This document shows positions 32,661 to 42,734 of a DNA stretch of 64,000 bases, one piece after another. A program made the position numbers and the translations under genes. Every line of letters begins with the position of its first letter. The first letter of the stretch is position 1. Under the pieces are notes generated by a model. The model was not told where the DNA came from. It did not search any database and saw only the letters and a list, made by a program, of their open reading frames with translations. The stretch covers positions 1 through 64,000 of IMG/VR virus record IMGVR_UViG_3300019458_000020. One strand, written 5' to 3'. This DNA is from a virus.

Positions 32661-32681
32661 TTCAAATAAATTCGAAAACCC

Positions 32682-34028
32682 TTATAATTGTATCTGTTTT
32701 ACTTCGTTGTAAGAATCTCCGACATATATCTTTAATGGGAATCTATCTCCCATTTTCATAATTGATATAATGTCATTAAGTGTGTTGGCTCCATCGTCCT
32801 TACAAAAATCAAATAATATAGAATCATACGTATATAATACCGTTTTTGTTTGCTTATCTCTCAAATACTGATTGATTTGTTTTAACGATGTCATCGCAAT
32901 TTCAGTTTCCGTCGCTTGAAGAATATAATTAAACAACTTACTCGGATTTGGGTCGAGAACGTGTTGATTCGTAATTCTCCGTTTAAAAATTGGTGTCAAT
33001 ACAAATCCATTCGATAAGAAAAATTCCCAATTAGTTTTTATAAAATTATCTAAGTTTTTCAAATATTTTATGGTTCTATATTCATCTTCTACTCCACCAT
33101 AAAGTTGTCTAAAAGTTAATGTTTTTGATTCATCCATTTCATATTCAGATAATTCTTTTTTCTTAAAATACAACTCTCCCAAATATCGATAGATATCTAC
33201 ATCGATGGATAAATTGAATTTTGTTAAGTGACAAATAATTCGAGGATGGAATGCGGAATAGTCAATTAACACCATTTTTCCATCTTTTCCAAATCTTGAT
33301 TTAAAACACGACCTTACACCATTTTCTTTATTCAGAGCAGCATAGTTAACATTTTGAAATCTGTTGCTAGGTCTTCCTGTAGAAGTGTAGATGTTGTATT
33401 GACTATAAACCATATCTCCTTTATACACGTCTGCATTTTCATGAAATTTGTTAAAACATGTTTTGTTTACATAGATTCCATTTTCTTCTAATTCTGATAA
33501 CGTTTCGATAATGATTTCATTCTCTTTATCATAACCATCATCCTTTTTACAGTTTGGAATCGATTCAAAAAACACTGTACACATTTTATCAAATAATTCC
33601 TTATGTTTCAAAATTGGTATTGATTGATTTGCATCTTTCTTTGTTAAAGATTTTATCAATTTATGTGCAGCAGTTTCGTATTGAGATTCTTCGACCATTT
33701 TATTTTCCGACAAAAATATTAATAAATTTATATCATTTATAGATGGAAGTCTTATTTGTTGTATCGTTGACTTTTTATCAAATGCCCATCTTGATTTAGT
33801 GACTCGATTCAAATCAAAAATCAGTTTGTCTTTGTCTGTAAGTATTTTTCCATCGGGATGAGAAATAGATACGTTATAAGTTTTTTTGGTCGAGACATCT
33901 TTTACTAATACAACTGATGTGGGAGATTGTGTCGGATGGACATGAGGATTTCTCGGAATGGCTTGAATGATTACACCATGACCTTCAATCTCCGATAAAA
34001 ATCGATTATACTCTTCCACCGAATTCAT
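32682..34028 (-). CDS. Small family-A DNA polymerase
   Basis: A 448-residue protein from the ATG at 34028; the longer frame begins only with a TTG. Family-A motifs are clear: TGRPSNRFQNVNYAALN ahead of the fingers, motif A MVLIDYSAFHPRI with the catalytic Asp near 256, motif B KTLTFRQLYGG (302-312) and motif C LYTYDSILFDF with Asp near 402. No 3'-5' exonuclease motifs are seen in the N-terminal 170 residues. It could be a repair or auxiliary polymerase; whether a family-B gp43 exists outside the window cannot be told. Confidence 0.82.
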   Translation of the reverse strand: MNSVEEYNRFLSEIEGHGVIIQAIPRNPHVHPTQSPTSVVLVKDVSTKKTYNVSISHPDGKILTDKDKLIFDLNRVTKSRWAFDKKSTIQQIRLPSINDINLLIFLSENKMVEESQYETAAHKLIKSLTKKDANQSIPILKHKELFDKMCTVFFESIPNCKKDDGYDKENEIIIETLSELEENGIYVNKTCFNKFHENADVYKGDMVYSQYNIYTSTGRPSNRFQNVNYAALNKENGVRSCFKSRFGKDGKMVLIDYSAFHPRIICHLTKFNLSIDVDIYRYLGELYFKKKELSEYEMDESKTLTFRQLYGGVEDEYRTIKYLKNLDNFIKTNWEFFLSNGFVLTPIFKRRITNQHVLDPNPSKLFNYILQATETEIAMTSLKQINQYLRDKQTKTVLYTYDSILFDFCKDDGANTLNDIISIMKMGDRFPLKIYVGDSYNEVKQIQL

Positions 34029-34035
34029 TATCAGT

Positions 34036-34061
34036 ACACTACTTAAAGGGTGAGGTAGTGT
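34036..34061 (-). promoter_or_regulatory. Hairpin just upstream of the polymerase start
   Basis: ACACTAC (34036-34042) and GTAGTGT (34055-34061) form a 7-base-pair stem with a 12-base loop, ending seven bases before the ATG. The minus strand also carries TTGACA (34064-34059) overlapping the stem. It may be a translational operator, like the one T4 gp43 uses on its own message, or a promoter operator. Confidence 0.45.
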
Positions 34062-34076
34062 CAATTTTTATTATAC

Positions 34077-36683
34077 TTACAAGAGTCTGGTCTTTATGTA
34101 TTTGGTCAACGGAAGAAGCCCGGCTTGAATGGTCGTTTTCCATTCTCCACTCTGTAATCCATGAGTTACATTTACAACTCGAAAGATAATATTTTCTTCA
34201 CTGTATGGTTGTGGTAGGTTTCTAACTAAAAAGTATTGAAATGTTCTTATTCCGCCAATTCCCGAAATAGTCAGTTCTAAAGTTATGCCGGGTTGTATTC
34301 CGCAGTATCGTTGATTCTTTTCTTCATTACCATCATCAAATGTTGACCGAAGAAGTTTTTGTTGACCTGATGGAAGAACGAGTTTTATAATTTCTCCATT
34401 ATCGAGAGTCATTTGTAGGGTGTCAATACTGTTGTCATTGATAGTGTGTAGTCCCTTTATTATATCTCTCATTTGTTCTTTGGCATATTTTTCTTGTTCT
34501 GCATCTGTTCCAGCGCCGTTTCTTGGTTTTAGGTCTTGTGCAAACACCAAATCTTTGAATTGATAGTTTAGTAAATCCTCTTTATCAGTCAATGAAGCCT
34601 TGGAGCCTGAATTATTAGAACCACCGTATATCGCTCTCGTGGCTTGGGCATCGGATAATTGTGGTCTAAATTTCAAAGACTCAATAAAGCTGTCGGCATC
34701 ATAATAATCAAACGTATAAACCTTGTTCTCAATAGTCTTATTATTTAAGTTAATATAATTCTTATCTACAATGGTCATCTGACCTTCGGCTTCTATCAAG
34801 GATAAATCCCAAAATCCATCAACCGACTTCATCAACAAATCAAGTATTTTTGTATAAATGTCTTGATAGGTTTTTACCGATTCATCATCTATTATATTTT
34901 TAAACGATTGAAAACTTATATAAACGTTTGTTAGCAGTCCGGAATAATCCTTTTCCACAATTTGATTATTATACAAACGTCTTTCCGTTTTTGCTGGAAA
35001 ACTAAATGACCTATTTCTGTCTTCTTCATTAGCTGATGTTCCACCCAAAATGTATCTATTTACATTTATTACGTCATCCAAATTTATTCGGAAACATTTA
35101 TTTTCAGGTGTTTGATAATAAACTTGTCGAATTTTTTCGTCGGCCGGAGATAAGTTAGTTATAGCTTTTCTTTTTGCTAATTGATACTGTTTGTAATATT
35201 CGTTATTTTGTTGTGGATTTTTGATTGCATCATTACCACTGTATTTTGTTAACCCCTGTGTTCCCATGTGGTATTTTGGTGCCTGATAGTTAGGAATCAA
35301 AACATTTGGGTCACAGGAAATCATGTTTGGATGACCACCTATAATTGATGTGGTTATATCCACTTTAAATGGAGGGATGTCTCCTGTTCCAGGAAGATAG
35401 GAAAAATAGTTCAATATATCAACTATCAATCCCATGTTTATCCATAACTTACTTAGGTCTTTTGTTTCTGTGGCGTCAAAATCATATTTCTGTGGGTCGC
35501 CTAAACTTTGTGCTTGTGGAGTCAAGAAATTTGCATACTCACCCTTTTCCCTACCAGTGAATATCCCTCGAATATAAGACATCTTAGCATCCTTTAAGAA
35601 ATTAACCTTCTCTCTTAATCTTTCTTTCTTTTGGGTGTCAGTTTCGCCTGGTAAATTTGAAAACTGTGATAAATCTCCCTTTTCCAAAGCAAATAAATCA
35701 GCCAATATAGAAGCAAATGGTCTTTTTGATGTTCCTGAATAATTAGCAAAGAAATTCGTTATAGAATTTCGGTCGTTAATATTAATATTCTTTAACAGTT
35801 TGAAATTAGTGAACATACTTGATTGTTTCTCTTCAAGGTTCACAAATGTCTTTATTCCTTGTAATATTCCTGGTCCCTCTTTATCTCCCGGTGTTGTGGA
35901 ATTGATTATTAATGCACTATTCTTTGTGAGGCCGGAATAGAGTTTGTCTTTGGATGTTATTTCCGTGGAACAGATAATCTTACTTCCTTCGACCGTCCAA
36001 TTAAAATTAGTAACAATTCCATATACAACTTCATAATTACCTTTTGATAAGATAGAACTATTATATAGGTCTGTTGTATCCTGAAATAATCGTTTCATGT
36101 TGGAAAGATCTTTTATATCCACCAATGAAATTGGATTAAAATGATTCCATCCAAACTCTAATAGAATTGTTATTCCAGGCACCAAAAAATATGGAGTAAG
36201 ATACTCTAGTTGTTTAGGGGAAAAACAAACCCACTCCACTGTTGCACGTCTGAATAGTTCTTTTTGAACAGTTACGTCTATTTTGGAAATTTCGGGGGTT
36301 CCGGTGTGAATAGGGTAATCACTGTTTCTAATATCTTGGTCTAGGGTATGTGGAGAACCGTCTGGTTGATACCCTATTATTTGTCTGTATTTACTATTTC
36401 CTCCATTTGGAATAAAGCCGTACGTTTGGTCATATCCTTTTCCACCAAACAATACAAAACGAGGTTTGTTCTTACTTAAAGACCCTTCACTATTTGAACA
36501 CATTCTGGCCCAAGAAACCATTGGCCCTTTATATTTTGACCAGTCTCCGGTTGCTAAATCCCATCCGCCTGCAGTATCATTTTTTACATAATTCAGTCCC
36601 CTACTCAATTTTCGTCGATTGAGTTCTTGTTGGATTTCAGTTGGTAAATTATGAGGAATCCAAGGAATGAATGGTATAGGCAT
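34077..36683 (-). CDS. Putative baseplate hub / tail structural protein
   Basis: An 868-residue protein with many Asn, Tyr and Gly residues and no enzyme motif. Its end, FLVRNLPQPYSEENIIFRVV followed by THGLQSGEWKTTIQAGLLPL, has the look of baseplate hub proteins, where a conserved segment with a His-Gly and a later Trp-Lys-Thr closes the barrel. It is encoded with gp53-like, tape-measure and gp26-like proteins, so a place in the baseplate is likely. The exact subunit is not identifiable. Confidence 0.6.
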   Translation of the reverse strand: MPIPFIPWIPHNLPTEIQQELNRRKLSRGLNYVKNDTAGGWDLATGDWSKYKGPMVSWARMCSNSEGSLSKNKPRFVLFGGKGYDQTYGFIPNGGNSKYRQIIGYQPDGSPHTLDQDIRNSDYPIHTGTPEISKIDVTVQKELFRRATVEWVCFSPKQLEYLTPYFLVPGITILLEFGWNHFNPISLVDIKDLSNMKRLFQDTTDLYNSSILSKGNYEVVYGIVTNFNWTVEGSKIICSTEITSKDKLYSGLTKNSALIINSTTPGDKEGPGILQGIKTFVNLEEKQSSMFTNFKLLKNININDRNSITNFFANYSGTSKRPFASILADLFALEKGDLSQFSNLPGETDTQKKERLREKVNFLKDAKMSYIRGIFTGREKGEYANFLTPQAQSLGDPQKYDFDATETKDLSKLWINMGLIVDILNYFSYLPGTGDIPPFKVDITTSIIGGHPNMISCDPNVLIPNYQAPKYHMGTQGLTKYSGNDAIKNPQQNNEYYKQYQLAKRKAITNLSPADEKIRQVYYQTPENKCFRINLDDVINVNRYILGGTSANEEDRNRSFSFPAKTERRLYNNQIVEKDYSGLLTNVYISFQSFKNIIDDESVKTYQDIYTKILDLLMKSVDGFWDLSLIEAEGQMTIVDKNYINLNNKTIENKVYTFDYYDADSFIESLKFRPQLSDAQATRAIYGGSNNSGSKASLTDKEDLLNYQFKDLVFAQDLKPRNGAGTDAEQEKYAKEQMRDIIKGLHTINDNSIDTLQMTLDNGEIIKLVLPSGQQKLLRSTFDDGNEEKNQRYCGIQPGITLELTISGIGGIRTFQYFLVRNLPQPYSEENIIFRVVNVTHGLQSGEWKTTIQAGLLPLTKYIKTRLL

Positions 36684-36684
36684 A

Positions 36685-37437
36685 TTACACCCACTCCTTT
36701 CCAGAAATGACTTCTACAAATTTACCGAATTTTTCTTTGTATCTTATAAACATCATAGGCTTAATTTTTTCAATAATTCTTTGTTGTCTCACTTCGTCTC
36801 GTTTTTTAATCGACAAGACTTCGTGTTTTGGTTCGTCATACTCAAATATAATGTTTCTTTCTTTATCATAACCATCTACAAAATATCCATATATTTCTAT
36901 TTCTCCACCGTTCATTGCGTGTTGAAGATTCCATCCTTTTTCTTTATTTATATTATCTATGAATCCACAAGCAATTGGATTATAATTTTTTTGTGATGGT
37001 AATAATCTTTTATTTTGTAAATCTTTAATTGTGGCAAGTCTGAGTTTATATTTTGTTTCTTCTGTGTGATGTTTTCCCCTCATAAATGATACTTTTCCAA
37101 ACATCGGATTGTTTTTTCCCATTTTTTGTAATGATAATTTTCTTTTTACTTCATCATTTCTTTTCGTTCCTTTTTTTGCACAAGAATTACACCTTACATC
37201 TCTATATTTCATGGCACTATTCCTCGATACGTATGTCATTATATCGTTACAAGAAGGACATCTTTTACACCAATTTTCATTTAAAAAGAAAATGAAATCC
37301 ACCATTTTTCTTTGTTTTTTACCTCTACATTTATAACATAAAGAATTCTCGATAATAGCTTTATTTAAAGATAATTTACAAGAATAAATTTGTTCTTTAT
37401 CACACACAGGACATAACTTTTTATATATTAAATTCAT
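36685..37437 (-). CDS. VSR-like homing endonuclease with zinc ribbons and NUMOD3
   Basis: A 250-residue free-standing homing endonuclease. Two Cys-pair zinc knuckles come first (CPVCDKEQ...CYKC; CPSC...CNSC), then a NUMOD3 DNA-binding motif GKNNPMFGKVSFMRGKHHTE (near 108-127), and a C-terminal EDxHD-like core with NIIFEYDEPKHEV (near 204-216) and RQQRIIEKIKPMMFIRY. It sits between two baseplate genes with one- to four-base junctions, so it probably invaded an intergenic junction and spreads by homing into tail genes of related phages. Confidence 0.8.
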   Translation of the reverse strand: MNLIYKKLCPVCDKEQIYSCKLSLNKAIIENSLCYKCRGKKQRKMVDFIFFLNENWCKRCPSCNDIMTYVSRNSAMKYRDVRCNSCAKKGTKRNDEVKRKLSLQKMGKNNPMFGKVSFMRGKHHTEETKYKLRLATIKDLQNKRLLPSQKNYNPIACGFIDNINKEKGWNLQHAMNGGEIEIYGYFVDGYDKERNIIFEYDEPKHEVLSIKKRDEVRQQRIIEKIKPMMFIRYKEKFGKFVEVISGKEWV

Positions 37438-37733
37438 GATTTATTTAAATTATGAAATTCTGTTATTATAGATGAAATATTAGTAGGCACACGAAGTTGA
37501 AGACCCGGCTCGATACTCATTCTTCCTTTTCCGATGTTGTTAGCTAAAGCAATTACCCACCACAAAGTAGGGTCATTATAAAATTTAAAAGCCAATGTAT
37601 CAAGATAATCTGCTTCTCCCGATATCAATATAATATCCGACTCTTGTGGAGTTATGACAGGGTATTCTGTGGTTTTATATACCCTTTTCCCATCAAATCG
37701 TTTTTCTACTTGAGTTGATTCGTAACGTTTCAT
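37434..37733 (-). CDS. 53: Baseplate wedge protein, gp53-like (LysM-like)
   Basis: A 99-residue protein. The segment EADYLDTLAFKFYNDPTLWW followed by VIALANNIGKG and a final LQLRVP is the pattern shared by T4 gp53 and short LysM-like tail proteins, in which a D-x-LA-x-x-FY and a WW-x-I-x-x-x-N are conserved. It would help build the baseplate wedge. It lies between the tail structural gene and the homing endonuclease, three bases after its upstream neighbour. Confidence 0.75.
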   Translation of the reverse strand: MKRYESTQVEKRFDGKRVYKTTEYPVITPQESDIILISGEADYLDTLAFKFYNDPTLWWVIALANNIGKGRMSIEPGLQLRVPTNISSIITEFHNLNKS

Positions 37734-37735
37734 GA

Positions 37736-40090
37736 TTATATTATTGACTTACCGGCCTTTGCTCCGGATGTAGTTGGAAGTTTAGTTGGGTCTTGTGAAT
37801 CTTGAGCAGGAAGTCCTGGTTCTTCTCCTGCCGGACTACGATTAACATCTACATCAGAACTAGGATTTGATTCTTCGACGTTAATTCTCTTGGATACATC
37901 CAATGTGGTTCCTGTGTCTCCATTATACTCCACCATATTTTTATGAAATTCCGTTGGCTCTGGTAAGAAAGGAGTATTTTTATCTGATGGAATAAACACA
38001 TTGTTTATATAATCATCCGTGAATGGAGCGTGACCAAAGTTTGCATTACCCACTATTGCACGATCTTTTTCTAAGACATCACATGTTACAGCAATTTCCA
38101 CTTCCCTAGGAAGTTGTGCGTAGTTTTTTCCAACCATCTTCGACCTTATAGATTTATTTAAATAATTCCATTCCTCTAATGGATTATTGATTTCATTCAT
38201 CGTTTCCCACGAAGCATCGTCTGGTATGTTTATGTTTACACTCTTTAATACAATCGGTTGAAATTTGTATAAATCACCAATCGTTACCATGAACATTGGA
38301 GGAACAATAAATCTATTGAATGCGTCCGGTCCTCCTTTTTTAGTGTAATTGGATGGTTTTACTGCACCAGCCATATAATTGATTTTTCTCCAAGTAGGAA
38401 GAAGTTCCTTAATACTATTAACAACCACATTAAATGTAAATGATAGGGTTCTGCTATATCCACTGTATGTATAAACTTGATCGGCACGGCCAATAAATCT
38501 TAATTCATCCCAAAATGCTGTACCACCTTCCGATATACCCTTGACGGTTGCTCTAAACGGAATGTATTTTTCATTAACAATATCATAAAAATAAAATGCA
38601 ATAATGTCATCGTGATATGGTTTCCACTCAGTCCACCCAGCGAAATCATCCAAAGGTATTTTTTCTTTGGATTGCCCATTGTTGGAAAGTATTCTGTCTT
38701 TTCCTATTACGGATATTCTATTTAATCCATCCGATTTATTTGTTGTTGAAAACTTTTGATTAAACGCTGTTAAATTATTTTCCAAAGTCCTAGTATGAGA
38801 AAAATACTCTCGTTGATATCCTTGGTTCGAACCAATTTTGTTATATCCCATACTTGTAGGGTCAGTATTAGGTAATGATATTGCCCTACTTCCTTGATTA
38901 ATTACTGTTTCGTATCTGGCATACTTTAATCCATCTATAACGTCTTTTAATGTTTGATTAATCTTCTTGACTGCATCTATTTTTGGATTATCCATCTTGG
39001 TTTCCCAAAATCGATTATTTGGTCCTGGCCTTTCAGAAGAATATCTGGAATAATTAACTAGAATGTCAGAATTTGTAAATTCTCCATCATCTACCCTCTT
39101 TACATACTGTGCATATTTTGTTAGTTCACTCGTAAGGTCGTATCCTGTATTTGAACCCTTTACGGTGACTCCGGTGAATCCTATATTTATAGGAATAACG
39201 GCCCATACTCCACCGGCCATAGGTATAAGTTTGGAACGATTAGTCACGTTTTGATTGTTTGATGCGAACCAAGATTGAATCAATGGTATTCTATTAGATT
39301 GAACCATTAATTCATAGGCTTTTTCATCGGCTCTAAATTGATTTGATGGTGGAATTAAATTGGTTGTAGCAAATAAGGATTTCATTGCATTCTTCATTGA
39401 CTCGAATAGGTTTTGAATTCCTCTACCTGATACTGTTTTTGGCCAACTGGTTTGTAATTTATAATATGCCTGTCCTGCATTTGGCGATCTAATTAATCCT
39501 CTTCCACCCGTGACGGCCTCTCTTGATAAAGCATTCACACCAACCGTAGATAATGGTGTTCCGGTTGTTCCGGTTAATAAACCAACAACATCTATGTGTC
39601 TAGTAACTCTTGGTGCCAACCCTAAAGTAGCCGGTTGGCCGACGGATAACATTACAGACAATGGATTGTAAATTCTCGTTTCTGGATAAGGTTGTAATAA
39701 TTGTAATGCTCCTTGTTTAACATAAAACATTACACCATCCGGAGATATGGAAAACTTACCTATACGAACTAAGTCGTTTAGTGTTGATTGAATTGGGGCC
39801 GCACGAGATTCAATAAATTTAAATGGTCTTGGTAAATCTCCAACGAATGTCCTATTTCCTTCTCCGGGATATTTGTAAATAAATGGTTGTTTATTTGGTA
39901 GAAAATTCAACAAAGAATCATGATCTGTATATGGAGAAAATTTACGATATAGATTTTCTGAATTTGCATTAAATAATAAACTAATTTTTCCCGGTTGTGG
40001 CCCTAATGGATAATTAGGGGGTACATTTTGTACAAGCGGAGGGAATCCCTGTAATGGGGCTATCGCATCTATTCTGTTATTATCTGCCAT
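37736..40090 (-). CDS. Tail/baseplate structural protein
   Basis: A 784-residue protein with no enzyme motifs, rich in Asn, Pro, Gly and aromatics. It starts with a Pro-rich arm and has a recognisable folded region near 470-660 (WTEWKPYHDDIIAFYFYDIV; RADQVYTYSGYSRTLSFTFN), the second of which resembles the beta-layer found in many tail-tube-like and baseplate proteins. The C-terminal 90 residues are low complexity. The position between tape measure and gp53 suggests a baseplate or tail-tip part. Confidence 0.6.
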   Translation of the reverse strand: MADNNRIDAIAPLQGFPPLVQNVPPNYPLGPQPGKISLLFNANSENLYRKFSPYTDHDSLLNFLPNKQPFIYKYPGEGNRTFVGDLPRPFKFIESRAAPIQSTLNDLVRIGKFSISPDGVMFYVKQGALQLLQPYPETRIYNPLSVMLSVGQPATLGLAPRVTRHIDVVGLLTGTTGTPLSTVGVNALSREAVTGGRGLIRSPNAGQAYYKLQTSWPKTVSGRGIQNLFESMKNAMKSLFATTNLIPPSNQFRADEKAYELMVQSNRIPLIQSWFASNNQNVTNRSKLIPMAGGVWAVIPINIGFTGVTVKGSNTGYDLTSELTKYAQYVKRVDDGEFTNSDILVNYSRYSSERPGPNNRFWETKMDNPKIDAVKKINQTLKDVIDGLKYARYETVINQGSRAISLPNTDPTSMGYNKIGSNQGYQREYFSHTRTLENNLTAFNQKFSTTNKSDGLNRISVIGKDRILSNNGQSKEKIPLDDFAGWTEWKPYHDDIIAFYFYDIVNEKYIPFRATVKGISEGGTAFWDELRFIGRADQVYTYSGYSRTLSFTFNVVVNSIKELLPTWRKINYMAGAVKPSNYTKKGGPDAFNRFIVPPMFMVTIGDLYKFQPIVLKSVNINIPDDASWETMNEINNPLEEWNYLNKSIRSKMVGKNYAQLPREVEIAVTCDVLEKDRAIVGNANFGHAPFTDDYINNVFIPSDKNTPFLPEPTEFHKNMVEYNGDTGTTLDVSKRINVEESNPSSDVDVNRSPAGEEPGLPAQDSQDPTKLPTTSGAKAGKSII

Positions 40091-40099
40091 ATTCTATAA

Positions 40100-42481
40100 T
40101 TACGTTATACGAGGATTATTGACCCCATATCCATTCTTAAATTTAGTAGTTCGGTCTGTCTGAGAAGATAACAATTGACTATCCAAGTAAACAACGGAAG
40201 AAATTCCTCCATTCAACATATCTTTTCTCAAAGCACAGATTTCATCGTATATTAATTTAAATGTATCTGGCTGTTCGGATTTGTTGTTTCTTACACCTTC
40301 TGTAGAAGCATTGTTGAATCCTACTGATATATCCCTTAGTTTATCAAATTTTACATCAGGAATAGAATTTATAGCAATAGCCAAATCCTTTAACGCACTT
40401 GTTAAACTGACTACTTGAATTATTGTTCCTGCCAAACTTAAAGATTGAAGGTCTTTGAAACCGTTGACTACAATTTGAAATCCGTTAGCAAAATTTTGTA
40501 TTGCCTTAGATGCAATCCACATTGCTGCTGAAAATGGAATTAATGATGCACCTAATGCTGCAATAGCCAATGCTCCCAATCCTATTAATGGAAGAATTGG
40601 TCCAAGAACTGCGGCACCAATAGCCAATGCAGTTATACCGGCCGCGGCTATAAAGAATGTCTTCCATTCTACTCCATTCATCAATTTCATAGCAAAAGCA
40701 AATGGAATCAATGCAGCACTAAGAGCTAATACACTAAACACACCACGTAATACCGATGGATTCCCCATTGCTTTTAATCCACTAGCAGTTCCTTGTAGGA
40801 ATCCTCCCAATCCTTTACCTATACCGGCACCTATACCAGCAAAGAATTTTCCTAATCCAAAAAATATTGCTGCAAGTCCTCCCACTAAAACTATACCAGC
40901 GGCAATTCCAGCTACCCATTTATTCGTATTTAAGTTTATCCAATTTAGGGTATTAGCTATCCCTCCCAATACAGTATCAATAATAGGAAGAAATATTTCT
41001 GCAACTCTTTGAGTTAGTGCTTTCCATGATTGTTGAATCGATTCAATTCTAGCACTATTGTTTTTTATCATTAACGTATGTTTTTCACTCTTAGCTTCAA
41101 GTTCTGCACGCTTTGCTGTAGCTCGTGTTAGGTCTTCGTAAATTTTAAGTTGTTTTCTTATCTCCGGGTCTGAAGACTGACGTATTTTTTGCATTTCTCT
41201 ATCAGCTTGAAGTATTCTACCAACTTCATCGGCTGATTTACCCAATGCTTCAGCAACGGCACGTTGTTGGAATGGATCTAATTGTTCAAAACTTGTTTCT
41301 TTTGCAATTCGAAGTATTTCAGAATTCAATCCTTTTATATCTTTTCTGTATGCTAACTCTCTCGCAGTTTGTAAATTAATACTTTGTCCAAGTAATACAC
41401 TGGCTTCCATTTCACTTCTTACAGAAGATGTAAAATCAATTAATTTTTCTGCTGAGCTTGCCGCCGAACTTAAACTCGTTCCCAATCTTTTTGCTTCTAC
41501 AGCAGCTTTAGCTATCTCAATTGGGGAACGAGACATGAATGCAAAATGTGATTTCGTTGCACTTGAAATGTCTTTCATTACATCGTCAAGATTGGTTCCA
41601 GCTGCTCTTGATAATCTAGCAGTGAATAACAACATGTTCTCTTGCATCTTGGATGTACTTCCAGCAACGGAAGACATGTTCTTTAAAAATTCGGCAGAAG
41701 ATGCCGATGTGATACCCAATTGTTGACTCATCAACGACATGGTTTCACTTACACTCTTACTGGATACAAGGGTTGTTCCGAACGCATCGGCCATAGCCTG
41801 AACAGATTCATAAACATTTCTAGCAGTCACTCCTACAGCACCGAGGGTAAAGTGTATATCTCTTGTATCCTTATCTATGATTCCAGTAAACTCTCTGGTT
41901 ATACCCATACTTTTTCTGAAATCAGCTGCAGCTTTATCTATTTCATTAAATACATCCAGAATAAATTTAAACAATGAAACCGCTAGGGTTATACCAACTA
42001 AAATTGGTCCACCCTTACTCCACAACCTAGAATACTCAGAGAAAGATTCTTTTAACTTAGAAAACCCTAAAGCATCAGCGACATATCCCCTTGAACGTTC
42101 AGCGGAAAGTTTGGCGTATTCTTGTGACATCGATTTAATCGTGTCTCGATGATCCATTAACGCATTAAGTTGTCTCGTTAATTCATTAGATTCTGCGGCA
42201 GTTAGTGCCCTACCCATTGTTCTTAATTGATGAATTCTTTGGTGGGCTTCCATCGATGCCCTCAATCGTTCCTGAATATTGATTTCAATAGCTGATAATT
42301 TTTGTTGTGTGGTGAGTTGTTCTTCTTGGATGGATTTAATGATACCTTGTTCTACACCATGCATCTTTAAGAACCTACTTTGAATTTCTAAGGAACGTTC
42401 GATATTCTTGAAATTCTGTAATACATTGAGACTGGCATCTTGATAAGCCTCTAATGTTTTTTTGTCTAGGTTTTCCGGCAT
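40100..42481 (-). CDS. Tail tape measure protein
   Basis: A 793-residue protein. The first 150 residues are coiled coil; a hydrophobic segment follows (GGPILVGITLAVSLFKFILD, near 155-175), then a long helical Ser/Ala-rich region and a cluster of hydrophobic spans in the last third (for example AGIAAGIVLVGGLAAIFFGL). This mix of coiled coil and membrane-like segments, the length, and the place downstream of the gp26-like pair are typical of tape measures, which set tail length and pass through the host membrane. A candidate late element precedes it. Confidence 0.8.
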   Translation of the reverse strand: MPENLDKKTLEAYQDASLNVLQNFKNIERSLEIQSRFLKMHGVEQGIIKSIQEEQLTTQQKLSAIEINIQERLRASMEAHQRIHQLRTMGRALTAAESNELTRQLNALMDHRDTIKSMSQEYAKLSAERSRGYVADALGFSKLKESFSEYSRLWSKGGPILVGITLAVSLFKFILDVFNEIDKAAADFRKSMGITREFTGIIDKDTRDIHFTLGAVGVTARNVYESVQAMADAFGTTLVSSKSVSETMSLMSQQLGITSASSAEFLKNMSSVAGSTSKMQENMLLFTARLSRAAGTNLDDVMKDISSATKSHFAFMSRSPIEIAKAAVEAKRLGTSLSSAASSAEKLIDFTSSVRSEMEASVLLGQSINLQTARELAYRKDIKGLNSEILRIAKETSFEQLDPFQQRAVAEALGKSADEVGRILQADREMQKIRQSSDPEIRKQLKIYEDLTRATAKRAELEAKSEKHTLMIKNNSARIESIQQSWKALTQRVAEIFLPIIDTVLGGIANTLNWINLNTNKWVAGIAAGIVLVGGLAAIFFGLGKFFAGIGAGIGKGLGGFLQGTASGLKAMGNPSVLRGVFSVLALSAALIPFAFAMKLMNGVEWKTFFIAAAGITALAIGAAVLGPILPLIGLGALAIAALGASLIPFSAAMWIASKAIQNFANGFQIVVNGFKDLQSLSLAGTIIQVVSLTSALKDLAIAINSIPDVKFDKLRDISVGFNNASTEGVRNNKSEQPDTFKLIYDEICALRKDMLNGGISSVVYLDSQLLSSQTDRTTKFKNGYGVNNPRIT

Positions 42482-42499
42482 AAATCACTATATTACTAT

Positions 42500-42507
42500 T
42501 ATAAATA
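42500..42507 (-). promoter_or_regulatory. Candidate late element (CTATTTATA)
   Basis: The minus strand reads CTATTTATA 19 bases before the tape-measure ATG. Confidence 0.45.
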
Positions 42508-42524
42508 GTGTCTATGTCTGTCTT

Positions 42525-42734
42525 TTAGAACGGTTTTGCGATAACTTTTTTTGGCTTTTTATCATCGGGTTGTGCTTCTTTTTCTTTTTTCATTTGTTCT
42601 AACAACCATTTTGTATAAAAAAATCTTAATGGGACAGGTAGTGCATATACTTCATCATGAGTAAATGCACCATTTGAATGATATGCTAAAGAAATAATGT
42701 CCGAATGAATTCGGACTTTATCTTCAGGTTTCAA
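42525..42734 (-). CDS. Putative tail assembly chaperone, second part
   Basis: A 69-residue protein. The core FTHDEVYALPVPLRFFYTKW matches a small family that follows gp26-like baseplate proteins in large phages. The only start is a TTG at 42734, overlapping the end of the upstream gene by 11 bases; the frame stays open further upstream (ELPFYGLT), so expression by a translational slip from the upstream gene is possible. The position just before the tape measure fits a chaperone. Confidence 0.6.
   Translation of the reverse strand: MKPEDKVRIHSDIISLAYHSNGAFTHDEVYALPVPLRFFYTKWLLEQMKKEKEAQPDDKKPKKVIAKPF

Noticed and set aside
38821-38836. TTGGTTCGAACCAA, considered as part of a tRNA T-arm or a binding site
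   Set aside because: It lies inside a coding region, and no acceptor or anticodon stems flank it.
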